This document shows positions 16,041-25,534 of a DNA stretch of 64,000 nt, piece by piece. Positions within the stretch are counted from its first letter, which is position 1. Each line of letters begins with the position of its first letter. The notes beneath the pieces are model-generated. The model did not search any database and was not told the DNA's origin. It saw only the letters and a program-made list of their open reading frames with translations. This DNA is from an uncultured Acetatifactor sp. (GTDB lineage: Bacteria; Bacillota; Clostridia; Lachnospirales; Lachnospiraceae): assembly GCA_934402315.1 (NCBI GenBank), contig CAKRTS010000003.1, positions 1 through 64,000 of the forward strand. The letters run 5' to 3'. The position numbers and the translations under genes were made by a program.

Positions 16041-18962
16041 ATGAAGCTGAAAAAGAACAGAAAGTTAATAGCGGGACTGACAGCTGCAGGTATTGTGGCA
16101 GTTATCTGTGCGGCAGCGCTCTGGCCGGATTCGGACAGAGAGGTGAACGCGGTTCCCAAGGAGGCGGCCGCCTCATATGAGGAGAGCTACAGAGAGTATC
16201 TGGAAGAACATGAATACGCGGGAAGTCTGTCCGACGGTGAAGTGACGGTAGATCTGGAGAAATTCACTGTGTCGGCGGACATGGTTGCGAATATAGGAGA
16301 GCAAGGAATCCTGACGGAGGATAACGGAACGATCACATGGGAGTTTCAGGTGGCACAGACGGGCTTTTACAATGTAGAGCTTGGCTATATCGCGCTTCCC
16401 GGAACGACCTCGGATATCCAGAGGAAGGTTTATATAGATGGGGAGGTTCCCTATGAGGCAATGTCACAGATCGTGCTAAAGCGCTGGTGGCAGGACGGGG
16501 ACATCCGGGTCAAAAATGAAAACGAGATCCGTCCCGAGGCGGCGGAGATTTACTGGGAGACGAAGTGGTTTCTGGAGGATTACCAGAGAAGAAATAATGA
16601 GCCGCTTGTCGTCTGGCTTGAAAAGGGAAAGCATACAATCGGCTTTGAGGTCATCAAGGAGCCGTTGGAATATACATCCATTACCTTTAAGGCGGCTGCA
16701 CAGCCGGAGAGCTACGAGCAGAGCATACAGGAGCTGAAAAGCCGGTATCCGGTTTACAGCGGAGAGAACATCATCTGTCAGGCGGAGCGCAGAGAGGATG
16801 CGACGGTCGGAATCATAAAGAGCTCCTCCTCCATCAATATCCAGAAGAATTATTCGGACAGCGAGCTTCAGCCCTATCATCCGTATCACATTATCTATAA
16901 CACGGTGGGTGCGGAGAACTGGGCGCAGCCCGGAGATTCCGTCACATGGCAGGTCGAGGTCGGCGAGGAGGGACTGTATGAGCTATCCTTCAAGGGACGC
17001 CAGAATCTCAACAGAGGCGTGACAAGCTACCGGAGACTGTACATTAACGGAGAGGTGCCGTATGAGGAGATGCAGGCAATCGGCTTTGAGTACCAGAACG
17101 GCATGAATCATTACACAGTGGCAGATCAGGAGGGAAACGCCTATCTGTTCCATCTGCAGGCGGGCGTCAACACAATCACCCTTGAAAACGTAATGGGCCC
17201 GATGGGCAGCATTATCACGCAGGTCGAGGAGAGCATGGCGGTGCTGAACGGCATGTATCTGGATGTGATCCAGCTGACAGGTCAGGTGCCGAACCGGTTC
17301 ATCGATTATGAAATTGTAAAGAAGCTTCCGGAATTTGCCGGTACCATGCAGGAGGAGAGCGAACGCCTGTATGACATTGTGGAGAAGATTGTCGCCATCA
17401 CGGGTGAGAAGGGCGAGAACACAGCCATGCTGGAAAAGATGGCATTAGAAGCCTCGTGGCTGGCGGACGATCCCGAGAGCGTTATCATGGAGCTCGGGCA
17501 GTTTAAGAACAACGTCTCGGCGCTGGGAACATGGCTCGTCAATGTAGCATCCATGCCGCTGGAGCTTGATTATCTGACACTCAGCAGCGAGGGAGCAGAG
17601 CTCCCAGAAGCACAGGATTCGTTCTGGGCGGGACTTGGCAACGGCACGGTGAGATTTTTCTCCACCTTCTTCATAAAGAACAGCCAGATCACGGAGGACA
17701 GCGCGGAAAATACCTCCGGCAGCTTAAAAGTCTGGCTTGCATCCTACGGGCGTGAGCAGGCGCAGATGATCCAGAACATGATTGAAGAAGAGTTCACCCC
17801 GGAGACTGACATCAGTGTCAACTTACAGCTGATACCGGTGGATGTGGTGCTGCGGGCGGCGCTGGCAGGAAACGGCCCCGACGTGGTAATCGGGCTCGGA
17901 CAGACGACGCTTCAGGACTTTGCGATGCGTAATGCCATCAAGGAGCTGTCCTGCCTCGATGGCTACGAGGAAGCGACAGCGCGGTTTTATGAAAGCTCGC
18001 TGGAGGCATCCGCATTCCAGGGAGGGTATTACGGAATCCCGGAGCAGACGACCTTCATGATGCTTTTTACAAGGGATGATATTCTCGAGGATCTGGGGCT
18101 CAAAGTGCCTGAGACATGGACGGAGCTGCGCGAGATGATTCCCGAGCTTCAGAAGAATAATTATAACGTATACATACCGAATGTACAGCAGACCGAGGCG
18201 TCCATGAGCAGCAGCTCCATCGCCTACAACATGAATCTGTATCTGGGTATGGTGATACAGAACGGCGGAACACCTTATCTCGGTGAGGGCGAGGACTACG
18301 GAATCCGGAGCGGACTGGCAGAGGATGCGGCAATGCTTGCCTTCAAGGATTACACGGATTTCTTCACGGGCTATGGACTGGATGTACAGGTTGATTTCAG
18401 CAACCGTTTCCGGACGGGAGAGATTCCGGTCGGCATCACGGGCTATACGACCTTTAACCAGCTGGAAATCTTCGCGCCGGAGATCAAGGGCCTTTGGAGC
18501 TTCCATCCGATTCCCGGAGTGCGGCAGGAGGATGGCAGTATTGACAGGGCGTTTGCGGTGGACACCGTCCAGTCTGTAATTATGGCGAAGACAAGAGATC
18601 TGGATGCGTCATGGGAATTTCTGAAATGGTGGACTTCCTCGGAGACGCAGCTGCAGTTTGCAAATTCCCTTGAAGCGCTCATGGGAACCTCGGCGCGATA
18701 TGCCGCGGCTGATCCGGAGGTATTAAAGCAGCTGCCTTGGAGCAATGCGGAGCTGGAAAGCCTGCTGGTGCAGTTTGACGAATCGGTCGGAATACAGGCG
18801 GTGCCCGGAAATTATATGACGACCCGTATGGTACAGTATTCCTTTAATGATGTGGTATCGGAGAACGCAAATCCGAGGGAGACCTTATATCTGAATATCA
18901 GGGACATTGACCAGGAGCTGACAAGGAAGCGCGGCGAGCTTCATCTGTCGGTAGCAGAGTAG
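16041..18962 (+). CDS. Membrane-anchored solute-binding protein with two carbohydrate-binding-like modules (973 aa)
   Basis: An uncleaved N-terminal anchor (residues about 9-28, no lipobox) is followed by two similar beta-rich modules near residues 75-215 and 285-430. Both contain an aromatic strand plus RKVYIDGEVPYEAM or RRLYINGEVPYEEM. They look like CBM6/35-type sugar-binding folds. A helical linker (430-530) leads to a CUT1-like binding domain from about residue 560 (VWLASYGREQAQMIQNMIEE, NGPDVVIGLGQ, YGIPEQTTFMMLFTR, VPETWTELREMIPEL). It is more than twice the size of a normal binding protein. GAGAGGAAG precedes the ATG. Second gene of the operon and 15 bases before a permease pair. Confidence 0.87.
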   Translation: MKLKKNRKLIAGLTAAGIVAVICAAALWPDSDREVNAVPKEAAASYEESYREYLEEHEYAGSLSDGEVTVDLEKFTVSADMVANIGEQGILTEDNGTITWEFQVAQTGFYNVELGYIALPGTTSDIQRKVYIDGEVPYEAMSQIVLKRWWQDGDIRVKNENEIRPEAAEIYWETKWFLEDYQRRNNEPLVVWLEKGKHTIGFEVIKEPLEYTSITFKAAAQPESYEQSIQELKSRYPVYSGENIICQAERREDATVGIIKSSSSINIQKNYSDSELQPYHPYHIIYNTVGAENWAQPGDSVTWQVEVGEEGLYELSFKGRQNLNRGVTSYRRLYINGEVPYEEMQAIGFEYQNGMNHYTVADQEGNAYLFHLQAGVNTITLENVMGPMGSIITQVEESMAVLNGMYLDVIQLTGQVPNRFIDYEIVKKLPEFAGTMQEESERLYDIVEKIVAITGEKGENTAMLEKMALEASWLADDPESVIMELGQFKNNVSALGTWLVNVASMPLELDYLTLSSEGAELPEAQDSFWAGLGNGTVRFFSTFFIKNSQITEDSAENTSGSLKVWLASYGREQAQMIQNMIEEEFTPETDISVNLQLIPVDVVLRAALAGNGPDVVIGLGQTTLQDFAMRNAIKELSCLDGYEEATARFYESSLEASAFQGGYYGIPEQTTFMMLFTRDDILEDLGLKVPETWTELREMIPELQKNNYNVYIPNVQQTEASMSSSSIAYNMNLYLGMVIQNGGTPYLGEGEDYGIRSGLAEDAAMLAFKDYTDFFTGYGLDVQVDFSNRFRTGEIPVGITGYTTFNQLEIFAPEIKGLWSFHPIPGVRQEDGSIDRAFAVDTVQSVIMAKTRDLDASWEFLKWWTSSETQLQFANSLEALMGTSARYAAADPEVLKQLPWSNAELESLLVQFDESVGIQAVPGNYMTTRMVQYSFNDVVSENANPRETLYLNIRDIDQELTRKRGELHLSVAE

Positions 18963-18977
18963 AAGGGAGGAGAGGAC

Positions 18978-19883
18978 ATGAAGAATAAGAAACATGAGAG
19001 CGCCTCGGCGGTCTGGAAAAAACATAAATATAAGTACCTTATGATCGCTCCCTTCGGAATCCTGTTTATTGCGTTTACGCTTTTGCCGGTGCTGGTTTCC
19101 ATCGTCCTTAGCTTTACCTCCTTTAACATGGTGGAGGCGCCGCAGTTCGTCGGCTGGAAAAATTATCTTGATCTGGTCGTATATGATCCGGTCTTCCTGA
19201 CGGCAATTAAAAACACACTTTTCTTTGCAATTATTACAGGCCCGGTCAGCTATATCATGTGTTTTCTGTTTGCATGGATGGTAAACGACCTGCCGAGAAT
19301 CCCCCGGGCGATCATGACGCTGGTATTTTACGCGCCGTCGATCTCCGGCAATGCCTATCTGGTGTGGAAGCTGCTCTTTTCCTCGGACTCCTACGGCTGG
19401 GTCAACGCGTGGCTGATGAAGCTCGGCATCACGCAGGAGGCAGTATATTGGCTGGTGACAAAGGAATACATCATGCCGATCCTGATTATCGTGCAGCTCT
19501 GGCTGAGTCTCGGTGTCAGCTTCCTGACCTTCATAGCGGGCTTCCAGAACCTCGATAAGTCTCTGTTGGAGGCGGGCTCCGTGGAGGGAATCAAGAACCG
19601 CTGGCAGGAGCTCTGGTATATCATTCTGCCGTCCATGAAGCCGCAGCTGATGTTCGGTGCGGTCATGCAGATTACGGGTTCGCTGTCCGTATCGCAGCTG
19701 TCGATCGATCTGGTTGGTTTTCCCTCTGTCAGCTATGCGGGACATACAATCCTGACGCATCTGCATGACTACGGAAACGTCCGCTACGAGCTGGGCTATG
19801 CCTGTACGATAGCGGTAATCCTGTTCCTGATTATGATGTTCTGTAACATTGTTGTGCAAAAACTGCTGCGGAAGCTGGACTAA
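18978..19883 (+). CDS. Sugar ABC transporter permease, MalF-type, system 1 (301 aa)
   Basis: Six predicted membrane helices start near residue 20 (YLMIAPFGILFIAFTLLPVL). The cytoplasmic EAA loop reads DKSLLEAGSVEG with a Pro about 20 residues on (ILPSMKP); it docks onto the ATPase. Length is typical of CUT1 permeases. GGGAGG precedes the ATG. It pairs with the MalG-type gene 12 bases downstream. No ATPase gene is in the operon, so a shared MsmX-like ATPase must be encoded elsewhere. Confidence 0.94.
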   Translation: MKNKKHESASAVWKKHKYKYLMIAPFGILFIAFTLLPVLVSIVLSFTSFNMVEAPQFVGWKNYLDLVVYDPVFLTAIKNTLFFAIITGPVSYIMCFLFAWMVNDLPRIPRAIMTLVFYAPSISGNAYLVWKLLFSSDSYGWVNAWLMKLGITQEAVYWLVTKEYIMPILIIVQLWLSLGVSFLTFIAGFQNLDKSLLEAGSVEGIKNRWQELWYIILPSMKPQLMFGAVMQITGSLSVSQLSIDLVGFPSVSYAGHTILTHLHDYGNVRYELGYACTIAVILFLIMMFCNIVVQKLLRKLD

Positions 19884-19895
19884 GGGGGGAAGACG

Positions 19896-20783
19896 ATGAA
19901 GCTCATCAGATTAATCAGCCATAAATTAAAGCAGCGGAAGCTGAAGAGAAGAAACCGCAGTCTGGGCGGCGACATCATCCTGTTTGTTGTGCTCGGCCTG
20001 TTCGGTCTGTTCAGCCTTTTCCCTCTGGTATATACGATTGTCAGCGCTTTCAAGCCGCTGTCGGAAATTTTCATTTTCCCGCCGCGCCTGACGGTGGACA
20101 ATCCAACACTCGACAATTTCTTTGATCTGGGAACGATCATTGAAGACTTTACGGTGCCGCTGTCCCGCTATCTCTTCAACACACTTATCATTACGGGCAT
20201 GGGTACGTTCGGAACGGTATTTCTGGGATCCATGGCGGCATATCCGCTTGCAAAATACGTGTTCCCGGGCTCTAAGCTCATGGGAAACCTGATCGTCTAT
20301 GCGCTGATGTTCAGCACCTCCGTGACGGCGATCCCGAATTACCTGATTATGAGCGGACTGCATCTGATTGACACCTACTGGGCGGTCATCCTGCCTGCGG
20401 TGAGCGGGACGCTGGGACTTTACCTGATGAAGAACTTTATGGTACAGGTTCCCGACGATATGCTGGAGGCGGCAAAGATTGACGGCGCGTCGGAGTTTGG
20501 CATTTATTTCAAGGTTGTCATGCCGCTCTGCAAACCGGCATGGATCACACTGATTATCCTCTCCTTCCAGCAGATGTGGGGAACGACAGGCGGCGTGTTC
20601 ATCTATTCCGAGGAGCTGAAGCCTCTGAGCTATGTGCTCTCCCAGCTCGCAAGCGGGGGCATTGCCAGAACCGGCGTAACCTCGGCGGTGTCACTGATTA
20701 TGATCGTCGTTCCGATTACCGTGTTTGTCATTTCGCAGAGCAACGTCATTGAGACGATGGCGACCTCTGGAATTAAGGGATAG
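19896..20783 (+). CDS. Sugar ABC transporter permease, MalG-type, system 1 (295 aa)
   Basis: Second half of the first permease pair. A basic N-terminus is followed by a helix at about residues 26-50. The EAA loop reads DDMLEAAKIDGASEFGIYFK and then VVMPLCKP, the normal form for CUT1 sugar permeases. Six membrane segments are expected. GGGGGGAAG precedes the ATG. Two residues differ from common MalG ends, which usually finish with a short basic tail; here the end is ETMATSGIKG, which is also common. Confidence 0.94.
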   Translation: MKLIRLISHKLKQRKLKRRNRSLGGDIILFVVLGLFGLFSLFPLVYTIVSAFKPLSEIFIFPPRLTVDNPTLDNFFDLGTIIEDFTVPLSRYLFNTLIITGMGTFGTVFLGSMAAYPLAKYVFPGSKLMGNLIVYALMFSTSVTAIPNYLIMSGLHLIDTYWAVILPAVSGTLGLYLMKNFMVQVPDDMLEAAKIDGASEFGIYFKVVMPLCKPAWITLIILSFQQMWGTTGGVFIYSEELKPLSYVLSQLASGGIARTGVTSAVSLIMIVVPITVFVISQSNVIETMATSGIKG

Positions 20784-20793
20784 GAGGGATGGC

Positions 20794-22908
20794 ATGAAAA
20801 AGAAACGGTGGAAATGCATGGCGGCAGGCCTGCTGGCGGCGCTGATGCTCCCTATGACAGCACATGCGGCATCGGCTGACGGAAGCAATGTCGTGTATGA
20901 CGGTTATACCTATAACTACTATCTTAATACAAAGGAAAGCCCGGCGGCATTCCTGCTGGAGAGAACGATCGGTGCGGAGAATATGAACGGAACCGCTTTT
21001 TCCGGCGTGGACGACATCGACACCAGCAGCGACGGCAGAATCTTTATTGTCGATTCTGTGGAGAGCAGGGTCAATGTCGTGGATTCGGAAGGCGTCTACC
21101 TGTACTCGGTAAAGCTGCTGAGAAACCCGGATGGAAAGATTGCGCTCGACGAGGCGGGAAATCAGATCATGCTCACCTCGCCGGAGGGGGTCTGGGTGCA
21201 CGAAAAGGAGCAGGAAATCTATATCGCAGATACGGGGGCGGGGAGAATCGTCGTCCTGAATCTGGAGGATTACGCGCTGAAAAGGATTATAGAGAGACCG
21301 GCAGCTCTGTCCGGAGACACCGTCTTTAAGCCCTCCAAGATCACGGTTGACCTTGCAAACCGCATCTATGTGGTGGTGCAGTCCAGCTATGAAGGCATCC
21401 TCGAGCTGACGGCGGAGGGAGAATTCAGCGGGTACTACGGTGTGAATGTGCCGCAGTACAGCATCATGGATTATTTCTGGAAATCCGTTTCCAGTGACGA
21501 GCAGAAAGCGCAGATGGCGAAGAGCTATGCCCCTGCATTTAACAATATCACGCTCGACGGCGAGGGCTTTGTCATGGCTGTCACCTATGACAGCTCGGCA
21601 CAGGACAGCGTTTTCCGGCTGAATTCCAAGGGCGAAAACGTGCTCCGCGAGAAGGAGAACCTGCCTGTCGTGGGCGATACGTGGTATATCCATGCGGATG
21701 ATCCGGCGAGCCAGTTTGTGGACATCGCGGTGACGGATTACGGCACTTACGCCGTGCTGGACCGGACGAAGGGGCGGATCTTTCTCTACAACTTTGACGG
21801 AGAGCTTCTGAATGTCTTCGGAAGCACCGGAAACCTCAAGGGCGAATACAAGGAGCCGGTTGCGGTTGCGTGGCTCGGCGACAAGCTCGTGACGGCGGAT
21901 AAGACATTGAAGTGTGTCTACATCCTGAGCCCCACGGCATTCGGCAAAGCGGTGCTCGAGGGAAATGAGAATTATTATTATGGCAACTGGGATGAAGCCC
22001 TGCAGGCATTCGAGAAGGCGGTGGCACTGAATGCAAATTATGAGGTCGCCTACAGCGGGATAGGCAAGAACTATCTCATGAAGAACGACTACAAGACGGC
22101 GATGTATTACTTCAAGCTGGGTAACAACCGCGAATTTTATTCCAAGGCTTACAACGGATACCGCGGGGAATGGCTGGAGAGCCACTTCGGAGTTATCATG
22201 ACGGTTCTTGTGCTCCTTGTGGCAGCAGTCCTGCTCTCGGAGATCCGCTACCACACCGGACACGCGGCGAAGAAAACGCAGCCGAGACTTACCGGCGGCA
22301 AGCTGTATTATCTCAGAAGGTCGATGATCCATCCGTTTGACGCATTCTACGAGATGCGTTTCAGAGGAAAGGGAAGTCTGATAGCAGCGGTGATTTCCAT
22401 TGTGCTGTTCGGCATTTTGCAGTGTGTGCGCTACCAGTACACCGGCTTTATCATGAACCGTGCGCAGGTGGCGGGCATGAACAGCCTGTCGGTTTTTGCC
22501 ACATGGGTTGCCGGAATTATCCTGTTCATTGCAAGTAACTGGGCGGTGACAACGCTGCTGAACGGTAAAGGCGGGATGGCGGACATTACGGAGGTTGTGG
22601 GATATTCCCTGATTCCGGTGGAGCTTGCGATGATCCTGCATATTATCCTGAGCAACTTTGTCATTCTCGAAGAAGGAATGATTATCAATGTGCTCGTCGG
22701 GATCGGAATCGTATGGTTTTTGTTTATGGTGATTGCAGGTCTTTGCACGATCCATGAGTACGGCCTCGGGAAGAATATCGCGTCGATCCTTCTCAGCTTT
22801 GTCGCTGCGGCGATCATCATCTTCCTCGGCGTGCTGTTCTTTACACTGATAGAGCAGATGATAACCTTTATTGTCGATGTTGCCCGTGAATTTATCCGCA
22901 GAATGTAG
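20794..22908 (+). CDS. NHL-propeller / TPR / YIP1 membrane protein (704 aa)
   Basis: A signal peptide (residues 1-28, ending AHAAS) is followed by an NHL-like six-bladed propeller (about 50-400) with blocks such as DDIDTSSDGRIFIVDS, GVWVHEKEQEIYIADTGAGR and VAVAWLGDKLVTAD. A TPR pair follows (GNWDEALQAFEKAVALNANY, NDYKTAMYYFKLG). One membrane helix (about 470-490) leads to a YIP1 domain with four or five helices (from HPFDAFYEMRFRGKGS). ATG 20794 is chosen because TAGGAGGG lies before it. No enzymatic motif is seen. It sits between the two transport systems. It may scaffold or sense polysaccharide outside while its YIP1 part acts in the membrane. Confidence 0.87.
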   Translation: MKKKRWKCMAAGLLAALMLPMTAHAASADGSNVVYDGYTYNYYLNTKESPAAFLLERTIGAENMNGTAFSGVDDIDTSSDGRIFIVDSVESRVNVVDSEGVYLYSVKLLRNPDGKIALDEAGNQIMLTSPEGVWVHEKEQEIYIADTGAGRIVVLNLEDYALKRIIERPAALSGDTVFKPSKITVDLANRIYVVVQSSYEGILELTAEGEFSGYYGVNVPQYSIMDYFWKSVSSDEQKAQMAKSYAPAFNNITLDGEGFVMAVTYDSSAQDSVFRLNSKGENVLREKENLPVVGDTWYIHADDPASQFVDIAVTDYGTYAVLDRTKGRIFLYNFDGELLNVFGSTGNLKGEYKEPVAVAWLGDKLVTADKTLKCVYILSPTAFGKAVLEGNENYYYGNWDEALQAFEKAVALNANYEVAYSGIGKNYLMKNDYKTAMYYFKLGNNREFYSKAYNGYRGEWLESHFGVIMTVLVLLVAAVLLSEIRYHTGHAAKKTQPRLTGGKLYYLRRSMIHPFDAFYEMRFRGKGSLIAAVISIVLFGILQCVRYQYTGFIMNRAQVAGMNSLSVFATWVAGIILFIASNWAVTTLLNGKGGMADITEVVGYSLIPVELAMILHIILSNFVILEEGMIINVLVGIGIVWFLFMVIAGLCTIHEYGLGKNIASILLSFVAAAIIIFLGVLFFTLIEQMITFIVDVAREFIRRM

Positions 22909-22918
22909 GAGGCAGAGT

Positions 22919-25534
22919 ATGGCAGAGAAAATAAAAGCATTTTATGCAAAACATACGATCAGCAAACTGCTTCTGACGGTGGCTGCAGTGGCGGCTCTGG
23001 TCTATGTAGCGGTGAGCATTCCCGTCTGGGCGGTGAAGAGGGCGGATGTGCCGGAGGTATCGTCGAGGGCGCCGCTCGAGGGCACAAAAATTGCAAACGA
23101 TTCGGGAAAGCTCCGCCTGGCGGAGAGCGAAGGAGTTGTTCTTGAGCTGGATACGGACACGCTGACCTTTGAGGTGACGAACGCGGAGGGAAAGAAGTTT
23201 TCCAGTGCGGTCAAGGGCGTGGAGACGGGAAGCGAACGGGCGCTCCTGACAGTCAGCTATCTCGGGGAGGACAATAACCTGTACGAGTGGAATTCCTACG
23301 ATCAGTGCGTGGCGCTCGGCAGCTATGAGCTGTATCAGCTTCCGGACGGCGTCAGGATCGATATGAATCTGAACGAGGGCGAGTCCAACCGGTTTTACGA
23401 GTACCTTCCGAAGAAGATGTCGCCTGAGAGATATAAGGAAATGTTCAAGGGCGGCATAGAGCAGCTCCGGGACAGCGGGGAACTGGATTCCGCCAAGGCG
23501 GACAGATACCTTCAGACCCTCTCGCTCGTCTATAAAAAGAGTCTGCAGGAGGAGTGCTATGCAGTGACCTACACAGGGACACCGCCCGCGAGTGCGGTGA
23601 ACCAGATGATCGAGGTCGCCGGGCTCGTCGGCTATACCAGGGAGATGCTGCTGGAGGATGCGGACACCTTCGACTTTAGTGTCAACTTCACAGAGCCGGC
23701 GGAGTTTCACATCGTGCTTGAGGTGACGCTGGAGCAGGGAGAGCTTGCCGTACATATTCCCGGAGGCGCCTGCACCTCGGAAAATGATTTTTACACATTG
23801 CAGAATATCAAGGTATTCCCGAATCTGGGGGCGGTCTCCTCGGAGCAGTATGCCGACGGAAGCATCCTGCTCCCGGACGGAAGCGGCGCACTGATTGACT
23901 TCAACTCTTATCAGGCGCAGGTAAGGGATTACGAAAGACCCTTATACAACAATGACTTCTATAAGGATTACGCCTTCGCACCGCAGTATGGCGAGGAACT
24001 GTATATGCCGGTGTTCGGAATGCTTTATGGCGCGGAGGATGCGAGGGAGAAGGGCTTTCTGGCGATTGTGGAGGAGGGCGGCAGAAATGCATACATCCAC
24101 ATGAAGCTGGCGAGTGCCGGTGCGGAAAGCTCCAAATATAATAAGGTTTACGCCTCCTTTGACCTTGCGCAGTACACAAAGGTCAAGATCAACGGCGCGT
24201 ACAGCAGCAGCTCCGCAAATTATCTCGTGAACACGGGAATGCAGGATCTGGACTGCACCGTGCGCTACCTGTTTTACGGAGCGGGAAGCGGGTATTATGA
24301 GCTGGCGGAGGGCTACCGGTCATACCTTGCGGAGACGGAAGGAATCGAGGCGGCTTACGGTGACGGATCTGCGAAGCTGTATCTGGAGGTCGTAGGCGCA
24401 CTGAACCTCACAAGACGCTTTGTCGGGATTCCTTACAGCAGCAGCTACTCCCTGACGGACTATGAGGAGCTGGGAGGGCTGATGACGGAGCTTGACGGCA
24501 TTGACTGCTACATCCAGTACGACGGTGTGTTCAATGACGGCTGGAACGGCGAATTGAATAACGGCGCGTCTCTGTCGGGCGTCAACGGAAGCCGTAAGGA
24601 ATGGGCGGCGGTCAGAGAGCTTGCGGCGGAAAAGGGAATCACACTTTTCCCGGGCACAAGTCTCTCGAGGGTATGGCAGAGCGGAAACGGCTTCCGCGCC
24701 TCGAGACAGGCACTCCGGGACTTCGCAAACGAACCGGCTGAGCAGTCGAGATATGCGGCAGTGGTCGGAATCCAGATACAGGCACTGGCGGACGGACTGG
24801 AGCATGACAGCTATTATACGGTGGCACCGCGCTATCTGGATGCGGTTACGGACCGCTTCCTGAAGGAGGCGGGGGACTATGACTGTTTCGCGGTCGAGGA
24901 TCTTGCCGGAATGTACTATGCGGATTACCGCTTTAACGGATTCGTGAGCGGAGAACAGGCGGACCGGATATTGGAGAGGAACCTGCAGAAGCTCTCCGAG
25001 GGAAGACAGCTTGCGCTGACAAACCCTCATATGGATAAGATCGGCTACGGAAGTATTGCCGTGGATATTTCGCGGGAGAGCAGCGATTACATCACCTTTG
25101 CCCGGACGATTCCCTTTAAGCAGCTCGTCATGAATGGTCTGATCGAGTATACGACCGAAGATGTCAATCTGGCATCCGAGGACGCTGCATACTTTGTCCT
25201 GCAGGCGGTCGAGACCGGTGCGTATCCGAAATTCATTTTGACGGCGAAGAGCGTGGATGTGTTGAAGGACAGCGATTACAGCTACCTCTATTCCGTGCAG
25301 TATTCCCTGCTTAAGGATAAGATAGCCGCTGTCTATGAGGAATGCGCGGCGGCGAGGGAGAGGATCGGAACCGCCGAGATCACCGGTCATGAATGTCTCG
25401 CAGACGGGGTGTACAGGACGACCTACGCGACCGGCGTGACGGTAGTGGTAAACTATAATCTCTATCCTGTGAGCATCGACGGCGGTGCGGAGATTGAAGC
25501 GCAGGGCTATCTGATAGAGGAGGTGGAAGGATGA
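22919..25534 (+). CDS. DUF5696 membrane-anchored protein (871 aa)
   Basis: Recognised as DUF5696, which occurs beside sugar ABC transporters in Firmicutes. One N-terminal membrane anchor (about residues 18-40) is followed by a large extracellular part. Residues about 45-300 are beta-rich. Residues about 320-800 include LLPDGSGALIDFN and a TIM-barrel-like run with GIDCYIQYDGVFNDGWNG, KGITLFPGTSLSRV and YDCFAVEDLAGMYYADY. The latter resembles a glycoside hydrolase-like barrel, but I cannot assign catalytic residues. TAGGAGGCAG precedes ATG 22919; the frame is open upstream but overlaps the previous gene. It overlaps the next permease by four bases, implying coupled translation. Confidence 0.86.
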   Translation: MAEKIKAFYAKHTISKLLLTVAAVAALVYVAVSIPVWAVKRADVPEVSSRAPLEGTKIANDSGKLRLAESEGVVLELDTDTLTFEVTNAEGKKFSSAVKGVETGSERALLTVSYLGEDNNLYEWNSYDQCVALGSYELYQLPDGVRIDMNLNEGESNRFYEYLPKKMSPERYKEMFKGGIEQLRDSGELDSAKADRYLQTLSLVYKKSLQEECYAVTYTGTPPASAVNQMIEVAGLVGYTREMLLEDADTFDFSVNFTEPAEFHIVLEVTLEQGELAVHIPGGACTSENDFYTLQNIKVFPNLGAVSSEQYADGSILLPDGSGALIDFNSYQAQVRDYERPLYNNDFYKDYAFAPQYGEELYMPVFGMLYGAEDAREKGFLAIVEEGGRNAYIHMKLASAGAESSKYNKVYASFDLAQYTKVKINGAYSSSSANYLVNTGMQDLDCTVRYLFYGAGSGYYELAEGYRSYLAETEGIEAAYGDGSAKLYLEVVGALNLTRRFVGIPYSSSYSLTDYEELGGLMTELDGIDCYIQYDGVFNDGWNGELNNGASLSGVNGSRKEWAAVRELAAEKGITLFPGTSLSRVWQSGNGFRASRQALRDFANEPAEQSRYAAVVGIQIQALADGLEHDSYYTVAPRYLDAVTDRFLKEAGDYDCFAVEDLAGMYYADYRFNGFVSGEQADRILERNLQKLSEGRQLALTNPHMDKIGYGSIAVDISRESSDYITFARTIPFKQLVMNGLIEYTTEDVNLASEDAAYFVLQAVETGAYPKFILTAKSVDVLKDSDYSYLYSVQYSLLKDKIAAVYEECAAARERIGTAEITGHECLADGVYRTTYATGVTVVVNYNLYPVSIDGGAEIEAQGYLIEEVEG

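Noticed and set aside
20773..22755. 660-residue open frame on the minus strand
   Set aside because: It lies wholly antisense to the NHL/TPR/YIP1 gene, has no ribosome-binding site or known domain, and its composition (many His, Arg and Asp) is typical of a mirror frame under strong codon bias.
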